Part shown: piece by piece, positions 58,676 through 64,000 of the stretch
How the letters are laid out: each line of letters starts with the position of its first letter
Numbering within the stretch: position 1 is the stretch's first letter
Assembly (NCBI RefSeq): GCF_963677715.1
Contig: NZ_OY782493.1
Location: 1-64,000 of the forward strand
Source of the DNA: an uncultured Bacteroides sp.
GTDB lineage: Bacteria > Bacteroidota > Bacteroidia > Bacteroidales > Bacteroidaceae
DNA length: 64,000 nucleotides
Direction of reading: 5' to 3'
Notes under the pieces: generated by a model
Database searches by the model: none
What the model was told of the DNA's origin: nothing
The model's input: only the letters and a program-made list of their open reading frames with translations
Position numbers and translations under genes: made by a program

Positions 58676-58683
58676 CAAAAATA
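58676..58683 (-). promoter_or_regulatory. -7 box of the NAD(P)HX repair gene
   Basis: TATTTTTG on the minus strand, 25 bases before ATG 58650. Confidence 0.45.
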
Positions 58684-58690
58684 CTCAATA

Positions 58691-58748
58691 CCTGCAAAAC
58701 AGTCAAGCACTTAGCCTAAAACTCCTGCAAAATAACTACTTTTGCAGG
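58691..58748. repeat. CCTGCAAAA direct and inverted repeats at the POT promoter
   Basis: cctgcaaaa occurs at 58691-58699 and 58724-58732, and its inverse ttttgcagg at 58740-58748. The last two form a perfect nine-base palindrome with a seven-base spacer that covers the -7 box. It could be a protein-binding operator. Confidence 0.6.
58737..58744 (+). promoter_or_regulatory. -7 box of the POT transporter gene
   Basis: TACTTTTG, 36 bases before ATG 58781, embedded in the CCTGCAAAA palindrome. Confidence 0.5.
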
Positions 58749-58780
58749 CATTAATACAACAAAAATAACTTCATGACATT

Positions 58781-60319
58781 ATGAGTACATTTAAAGGGCA
58801 CCCCAAGGGTCTGTATTTGATTTTTGCCACAAGTACTGCAGAGCGCTTCAGCTATTACGGCATGCGCGCTATTTTTATTCTTTTTCTTACCCAGGCATTG
58901 ATGTTTGATAAAGAACTTGCCACTTCCGTCTATGGCAGTTACACCGGTCTGGTTTATCTTACTCCCCTTATCGGCGGATACATAGCCGACAAATATTGGG
59001 GAATTCGTCGCTCTATCTTTTGGGGAGCCGTATTGATGGGTGCCGGCCAATTCTTTCTTTTCGCAAGTGCATCGATGCTTGAAACCGTACAGCTTTCGCA
59101 TTGGTTAATGTATGGCGGGCTTACTCTATTAATTCTCGGCAACGGATGTTTTAAGCCAACCGTTGCTTCGCTCGTGGGGCAATTATATGAACCGAGTGAT
59201 AAACGTATTGATGCAGCCTATACTATTTTCTATATGGGTGTAAATGTCGGAGCCTTTATGGCGCCACTTATTTGTGGTTACTTTGGCGAAACCGGCAATC
59301 CCCATGATTTTAAGTGGGGATTCCTCATTGCCGCTTTCGTTATTCTATTAACGATCGTGTTGTTTGAAACGCAAAAAAACAAGTACCTGATTTCGCCTAG
59401 CGGAGAGCCACTGGGCATTATTCCGGATGCAAAAGCCGGTAAAAAACATGAAGAAGAAACGGCAAACCTGATAAAAGGCGACTCACATTTGCTTCGCAAT
59501 GTTTGTATTCTTGGTCTGCTTACCCTTGTCTTGGGCACTTTCTTTTATGAGTGGCTTGATGGAGATTGGATCAGCGTTGGTATATTTACAGCTTGTATTG
59601 TTTTTCCGGTAACCATTCTTTTGGATAGTTCATTGACGAAAATAGAGCGCGACCGTATATTTGTAATTTACATCATCGCCTTTTTTGTTATTTTCTTTTG
59701 GGCGGCTTACGAACAAGCTGGAGCTTCACTTACCCTTTTTGCTGCCGAACAAACCGACCGCGTTATTCTGGGTTGGGAGATGCCTGCTTCGTGGATTCAA
59801 TCGTTCAATCCTTTTTTTGTTGTTATCTTGGCCTACATTATGCCGACTTTCTGGAGCTTTCTCAGCAAAAAGAAGATGGAACCATCATCACCGACCAAGC
59901 AAGCTATTGGTTTATTGCTGCTTTCTCTGGGTTATTTATTCATTTGCTTTGGAGTAAACGGAGTTCAACCCGGAGTGAAGGTAAACCTGATGTGGCTTAC
60001 CGGTCTGTACTTTATCCATACCATGGGCGAAATAGCTCTTTCACCCATCGGACTGTCTATGGTAAATAAGCTTACTCCCGCCCGTTTTGCTTCTCTGATG
60101 ATGGGACTTTGGTATCTGTCAATTGCTACAGCCAATAAGTTTGCGGGCATGTTAGGCGGGCTGTATCCGGAGGCGGGTAAAGTAAAATTATTGCTTGGAT
60201 TTCGCATTGAAAACATGTATGACTTCTTTGTGATTTTTGTTATTATGTCCGGCATAGCCTCTGTTATTCTCTTTCTCCTTTCGAAGAAATTGCAGAAGAT
60301 GATGCATGGAGTGGAATAA
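58781..60319 (+). CDS. POT/PTR2-family peptide transporter
   Basis: Proton-coupled di/tripeptide importer, 512 residues, about 14 membrane segments. Family motifs: AERFSYYGMRAIFILFLTQA (helix 1), YLTPLIGGYIADKYWGIRRS and FYMGVNVGAFMAPLICGYFG. In the proton-coupling ExxER motif of helix 1 the first Glu is Ser (S18-T-A-E21-R22), which is unusual. Single gene; the next gene has its own promoter. Confidence 0.92.
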   Translation: MSTFKGHPKGLYLIFATSTAERFSYYGMRAIFILFLTQALMFDKELATSVYGSYTGLVYLTPLIGGYIADKYWGIRRSIFWGAVLMGAGQFFLFASASMLETVQLSHWLMYGGLTLLILGNGCFKPTVASLVGQLYEPSDKRIDAAYTIFYMGVNVGAFMAPLICGYFGETGNPHDFKWGFLIAAFVILLTIVLFETQKNKYLISPSGEPLGIIPDAKAGKKHEEETANLIKGDSHLLRNVCILGLLTLVLGTFFYEWLDGDWISVGIFTACIVFPVTILLDSSLTKIERDRIFVIYIIAFFVIFFWAAYEQAGASLTLFAAEQTDRVILGWEMPASWIQSFNPFFVVILAYIMPTFWSFLSKKKMEPSSPTKQAIGLLLLSLGYLFICFGVNGVQPGVKVNLMWLTGLYFIHTMGEIALSPIGLSMVNKLTPARFASLMMGLWYLSIATANKFAGMLGGLYPEAGKVKLLLGFRIENMYDFFVIFVIMSGIASVILFLLSKKLQKMMHGVE

Positions 60320-60325
60320 AAATCG

Positions 60326-60333
60326 TACTTTTG
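60326..60333 (+). promoter_or_regulatory. -7 box of hpt
   Basis: TACTTTTG, 25 bases before ATG 60359 and just after the POT stop. Confidence 0.5.
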
Positions 60334-60358
60334 CCCCATTACAACTAAAAAAAACGGT

Positions 60359-60895
60359 ATGGACACCATTAAAATAAAAGATAGACTGTTCTCCGTTTCC
60401 ATCATGGAAAAGGATATTTTAAGAGAGGTAAAGCGCGTAGCCAACGAAATAAATAGTGATTTAAAAGATAAAAATCCGCTGTTTCTTAGTGTATTGAACG
60501 GTTCGTTTATGTTTACGGCCGATTTGATGAAACATATCACCATTCCTTGCGAGATTTCTTTTGTGAAACTGGCATCTTATCAGGGAGTTTCTTCTACAGG
60601 AGCTATCAAAGAAGTGATAGGCATTAATGAAGATATAGCCGGACGAACCGTTGTAATTGTTGAAGATATTGTTGATACCGGTCTCACCATGCAGCGTCTT
60701 ATCGAAACTCTTGGCACACGGGGCCCTAAAGAGATTCACATTGCTTCATTGTTGGTAAAACCCGAGAAGCTGAAAGTGCAACTTGATATTGAATATGTAG
60801 CCATGGAGATTCCAAACGATTTTATTGTTGGTTACGGACTCGACTATGACGGCTACGGGCGCAACTATCCTGATATTTATACTGTAGTAGAATAA
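60359..60895 (+). CDS. hpt: Hypoxanthine phosphoribosyltransferase
   Basis: Salvages hypoxanthine and guanine to IMP and GMP using PRPP. 178 residues with the PRPP loop VVIVEDIVDTGLTMQRLIE, FLSVLNGSFMFTADLMKHI and the base-binding C-terminal IPNDFIVGYGLDYDGYGRNY. Normal length. adk follows after 42 bases. Confidence 0.95.
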   Translation: MDTIKIKDRLFSVSIMEKDILREVKRVANEINSDLKDKNPLFLSVLNGSFMFTADLMKHITIPCEISFVKLASYQGVSSTGAIKEVIGINEDIAGRTVVIVEDIVDTGLTMQRLIETLGTRGPKEIHIASLLVKPEKLKVQLDIEYVAMEIPNDFIVGYGLDYDGYGRNYPDIYTVVE

Positions 60896-60937
60896 ACGTT
60901 TAAATCAATTTTGAATTATAACTAAGTAAAGAGAAAG

Positions 60938-61507
60938 ATGTTGAACATTGTTATTTTCGGCGCTCCCGGTTCCGGCAAAGGAACGCAAAGCGAGCGTATA
61001 GTAGAAAAGTTTGGAATTAATCACATCTCTACCGGAGATGTGCTTCGTGCAGAAATAAAAAACGGTACCGAACTTGGCAAAACAGCCAAAGGATACATCG
61101 ATCAGGGGCAATTAATTCCCGATGCTTTGATGATTGACATATTGGCTAGTGTTTTTGATAGTTTTAAGGAGAGTAAAGGGGTTATATTTGACGGATTTCC
61201 CCGTACAATTGCTCAGGCAGAGGCCTTGAAAGTAATGCTCTCGGATAGAGGCCAGGCAGTGTCTGTTATGTTGGATCTTGAAGTTCCTGAAGATGAATTG
61301 ATGACACGCCTCATCAAACGCGGACTGGAATCGGGCCGTGCAGATGACAATGAAGAAACCATCAAGAAGCGTTTATTTGTTTATCATTCTCAAACATCTC
61401 CTCTTATCGAATGGTATAAAAAAGAAGGTACTTACCGGCACATTAACGGGCTGGGCACTATGGACGGCATCTTTGCCGATATTTGCAGTGCAATAGCGAA
61501 TTTATAA
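60938..61507 (+). CDS. adk: Adenylate kinase (short form)
   Basis: Interconverts AMP, ADP and ATP. 189 residues: P-loop GAPGSGKGTQ (7-16), INHISTGDVLRAEI, FDGFPRTIAQAEAL and LIKRGLESGRADDNEETIKKR. The short LID lacks the zinc-binding Cys residues. Followed by a hairpin and T-run. Confidence 0.96.
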   Translation: MLNIVIFGAPGSGKGTQSERIVEKFGINHISTGDVLRAEIKNGTELGKTAKGYIDQGQLIPDALMIDILASVFDSFKESKGVIFDGFPRTIAQAEALKVMLSDRGQAVSVMLDLEVPEDELMTRLIKRGLESGRADDNEETIKKRLFVYHSQTSPLIEWYKKEGTYRHINGLGTMDGIFADICSAIANL

Positions 61508-61513
61508 TTGATA

Positions 61514-61577
61514 GTAGCCAAGTAACAGGTAACTATGCCGATGGCTTGAGGTTACTTATTACTTGGCTACTGATTTT
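61514..61577 (+). terminator. Hairpin after adk
   Basis: Arms 61514-61533 and 61551-61570 pair except for a three-base internal loop, followed by tgattttt. The T-run is short, so termination may be partial before obgE. Confidence 0.6.
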
Positions 61578-61591
61578 TAAGACTAGAAAAT

Positions 61592-62755
61592 ATGGCTGAA
61601 TCGAATTTTGTTGATTACGTAAAGATATATTGCCGTTCAGGAAAGGGCGGTAGAGGATCTACACACATGAGGCGCGAGAAGTATGTTCCTAACGGCGGCC
61701 CCGATGGAGGCGACGGCGGTAGAGGAGGCCATATTATTTTGCGTGGTAATCGTAACTACTGGACATTGCTTCACCTGAAGTATGATCGCCACGCATTGGC
61801 CGGTCATGGAGCATCGGGCAGCAAGAACCGTAGTTTTGGTAAAGATGGCGACGATAAGGTTATTGAGGTTCCTTGTGGCACAGTGGTTTATAATGCTGAG
61901 ACGGGTGAGTACATCTGTGATGTGACAGAACACGATCAAGAAGTTGTTTTGCTTAAAGGCGGTCGTGGCGGACAGGGAAACTGGCATTTCCGCACGGCAA
62001 CGCGTCAGGCGCCACGCTTTGCGCAACCCGGAGAACCGATGCAGGAACTGACTATCATCATGGAGTTGAAGCTGCTGGCTGATGTGGGACTGGTAGGATT
62101 CCCGAATGCCGGAAAGTCTACTTTACTTTCATCCGTTTCGGCTGCTAAACCGAAGATAGCCGACTATCCGTTTACTACGCTTGAACCTAATTTAGGCATT
62201 GTGCCTTACCGCAGCGGAAAATCGTTTGTCATGGCAGACATCCCCGGTATCATAGAAGGTGCCAGCGAAGGCAAAGGTCTTGGACTCCGCTTTTTGCGGC
62301 ACATAGAGCGCAATTCATTGTTGCTGTTCATGGTGCCGGCAGATAGCGACGATATTCGTAAGGAATATGACATTTTACTGAATGAATTGAAAACCTTTAA
62401 TCCCGAGATGCTCGATAAGCAGCGAGTGCTTGCTGTTACGAAGTGCGATATGCTCGATCAGGAACTGATGGATGAAATAGAGCCGACCCTGCCCGAAGAG
62501 ATTCCTCATCTTTTTATCTCATCCATTACCGGATTGGGAATTTCTTTGTTGAAAGACATTTTGTGGGAGGAATTGAATAAAGACAGTAACAAGATAGAGG
62601 CTATTGTGCATCGTCCCAAAGATGTGCTACGTTTAAAGGATGAACTTCGTGAGATGGGAGAAGACGAAGAACTTGATTTCATCTATGAAGATATTGACGA
62701 CGATGAGGAGGAAGAGGAAATAGAATACGACGATGAAGATGAAGAAGTAAAATGA
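61592..62755 (+). CDS. obgE: ObgE/CgtA GTPase
   Basis: Ribosome-assembly GTPase. 387 residues: Gly-rich Obg fold ([33 protein letters not shown]), G domain from about 160 with [30 protein letters not shown] and TKCDM. The C-terminus ends in a very acidic tail ([17 protein letters not shown]) in place of a longer OCT domain. It overlaps the next gene by four bases (ATGA). Confidence 0.96.
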   Translation: MAESNFVDYVKIYCRSGKGGRGSTHMRREKYVPNGGPDGGDGGRGGHIILRGNRNYWTLLHLKYDRHALAGHGASGSKNRSFGKDGDDKVIEVPCGTVVYNAETGEYICDVTEHDQEVVLLKGGRGGQGNWHFRTATRQAPRFAQPGEPMQELTIIMELKLLADVGLVGFPNAGKSTLLSSVSAAKPKIADYPFTTLEPNLGIVPYRSGKSFVMADIPGIIEGASEGKGLGLRFLRHIERNSLLLFMVPADSDDIRKEYDILLNELKTFNPEMLDKQRVLAVTKCDMLDQELMDEIEPTLPEEIPHLFISSITGLGISLLKDILWEELNKDSNKIEAIVHRPKDVLRLKDELREMGEDEELDFIYEDIDDDEEEEEIEYDDEDEEVK

Positions 62756-63564
62756 TTCTGTTAACTAAAGATAGAGCGATGTTGGGATACGAACTGTTAA
62801 GTGCGTATCCTGACATCGCTTGTTTTGTAACTACGCGTAAGGGTGGATGCAGCACGGGAGAGTACGGAACATTTAATTGTTCTCCCTTTACCGGCGATGA
62901 TGCCGGTAATGTGCGTCGCAATCAAGACATACTTTGTCGTTCATTGCCCGTGCGTCCGCACGAATTGATCATTCCTTACCAGATACACGGCACGGAAGTG
63001 CGCATTATTAATACTGATTTTCTTGCAGCAGATGCCGTACATCGATCCGATTTACTTAATGGGGTAGATGCTGTTGTGACTCAGGAGAGAGGCTGTTGCG
63101 TTTGTGTGTCTACCGCCGATTGCATTCCTATCCTGTTATATGACCGCCGAAATGAAGTAGTTGCCGCTGTTCATGCCGGATGGCGCGGCACTGTAAAAGG
63201 TATTGTAGCGCATACACTTCGTGTGATGAAAGATACTTTTGGTACGGTGGGAGCAGAAGTGTTGGCTTGTTTGGGCCCCGGCATTTCGTTGGCTTCTTTT
63301 GAAGTGGGCGAGGAGGTTTACGAATCTTTCCGATCCGAAGGTTACTGCATGGAAAGCATTTCCCGGTGGAATGAAGAAACCTCTAAATACCATATCGATT
63401 TGTCGGAAGCAAATCGCATACAAATTCAAGCCTTCGGAGTACCTCGGGAGCAGATACAGATAGCAGGTATTTGTACCTATATACAGCATAAGGAGTTCTT
63501 CTCCGCACGTCGGCTGGGCATCAAATCCGGTCGCATTCTATCAGGAATTATGTTGAACAAATAA
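62752..63564 (+). CDS. pgeF: YfiH/PgeF-family multicopper-oxidase-like purine nucleoside phosphorylase
   Basis: 270 residues. Zinc-site motifs [29 protein letters not shown] and [16 protein letters not shown] are intact, as in proteins with adenosine phosphorylase/deaminase or muropeptide-editing activity. The start ATG overlaps the obgE stop by four bases. It precedes the B3/4-domain gene by 14 bases. Confidence 0.9.
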   Translation: MILLTKDRAMLGYELLSAYPDIACFVTTRKGGCSTGEYGTFNCSPFTGDDAGNVRRNQDILCRSLPVRPHELIIPYQIHGTEVRIINTDFLAADAVHRSDLLNGVDAVVTQERGCCVCVSTADCIPILLYDRRNEVVAAVHAGWRGTVKGIVAHTLRVMKDTFGTVGAEVLACLGPGISLASFEVGEEVYESFRSEGYCMESISRWNEETSKYHIDLSEANRIQIQAFGVPREQIQIAGICTYIQHKEFFSARRLGIKSGRILSGIMLNK

Positions 63565-63578
63565 AAGATAAAACATTT

Positions 63579-64000
63579 ATGCACACCATAACTGTATCTA
63601 AGGAAATTAACGCTGCATGCCCCTGTTTCGCCGGAGTGGCTGTTTATGCAGAAGTAAAAAACTCTTCTTTTTCGGCTGCTTTGTGGCACGAGATTAATAT
63701 CTTTACCAAGGAACTCACTTCGACAACGAGGTTGGACGATATAAAATCTCAACCGGCCATAGCTGCTACGCGTGAAGCGTATAAAAATTGCGGCAAAGAT
63801 CCGGGACGTTATCGCCCTTCGGCCGAAGCGTTGCGCAGAAGATTAATGCGCGGCATTCCGCTTTATCGGATAGACACGTTGGTAGATCTCATTAATCTTG
63901 TGTCATTGCGCACGGGTTATTCCATCGGTGGCTTTGATGCCGATAAGATAGCAGGAACACATCTGGAATTGGGCATCGGGAAATCGGGCGAACCTTTTGA
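63579..64000 (+). CDS. B3/4-domain protein (N-terminal part; continues past the window)
   Basis: From ATG 63579 the frame is open to the window end (140 residues). MHTITVSKEINAACPCFAGV, then AATREAYKNCGKDPGRYRPS, AEALRRRLMRG and VDLINLVSLRTGYSIGGFDA are the signature of the B3/4 domain related to the editing region of phenylalanyl-tRNA synthetase beta. Stand-alone members may edit or bind aminoacyl-tRNA; the exact role is not established. Co-directional with obgE and pgeF. Confidence 0.85.
   Translation, partial: MHTITVSKEINAACPCFAGVAVYAEVKNSSFSAALWHEINIFTKELTSTTRLDDIKSQPAIAATREAYKNCGKDPGRYRPSAEALRRRLMRGIPLYRIDTLVDLINLVSLRTGYSIGGFDADKIAGTHLELGIGKSGEPF

Noticed and set aside
59965-60543. Minus-strand open frame of 192 codons spanning the POT end and hpt start
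   Set aside because: It crosses two well-supported plus-strand genes and the hpt promoter.

Overview
The window looks like a chromosomal segment of a Bacteroides-type member of the Bacteroidales. The supporting signs are a SusC/SusD polysaccharide utilization locus with a FecR anti-sigma factor, Bacteroides-style ECF sigma factors, many genes preceded by the Bacteroides -7 box TAnnTTTG instead of an E. coli type promoter, few Shine-Dalgarno sequences, and many families almost confined to Bacteroidetes (DUF4105, DUF4831, DUF4837, DUF3823, DUF3570, DUF4266, DUF6340). No rRNA, tRNA or CRISPR array was seen.

Layout. 1-3381 (minus): menaquinone genes, an HAD/DHNA-CoA thioesterase fusion followed by menF and menD (menD is cut by the window edge). 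3654-6474 (plus): a compact four-gene operon of thioredoxin-like protein, ApbE flavin transferase, a tiny Gly/Cys-rich lipoprotein (DUF4266) and a DUF3570 outer-membrane barrel, closed by a terminator; it may be an uncharacterised flavinylation or redox system. 6633-9167: a secreted beta-helix protein. 9175-13303 (minus): an intact ECF sigma factor, a GH9 hydrolase and a second sigma gene that is broken. 13443-29848 (plus): FecR, SusC, SusD, a DUF3823 lipoprotein, two tandem giant double-beta-helix proteins, an IS5-type remnant with the stump of a third copy, and an agarase-like glycosidase lipoprotein. A candidate cis-antisense RNA lies across the susC leader.

30061-37975 (minus): a small acidic protein, a DUF6340 lipoprotein, SecA, an alkaline-phosphatase-fold protein that appears to have lost its active site, and DUF4105. 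38109-49054 (plus): coaX, an outer-membrane protein, a TPR protein, lptC, a CNNM/CorC protein split by a frameshift, a PpiD-like foldase, rlmN, DUF4837 and pdxA. 49207-51036 (minus): an LtaS/sulfatase-family membrane protein. 51161-54054 (plus): an orphan sigma-54 activator, lptE, a small uncharacterised protein and secG. 54243-55959: an MFS transporter with a stand-alone PqqD-like protein. 55977-58650 (minus): DUF4831 and the NAD(P)HX repair enzyme. 58781-64000 (plus): POT transporter, hpt, adk, obgE, a YfiH/PgeF-type protein and a B3/4-domain protein cut by the window edge.

The housekeeping parts are mostly envelope biogenesis (Lpt, Sec, foldases), quinone, CoA and PLP metabolism and nucleotide salvage. 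The accessory part is the 9-30 kb polysaccharide locus, which shows active turnover: a decayed sigma gene, paralogue duplication and IS debris. The most interesting signals are the antisense RNA candidate at susC, the ApbE-DUF4266 operon, the HAD-MenI fusion and the apparently dead phosphatase.
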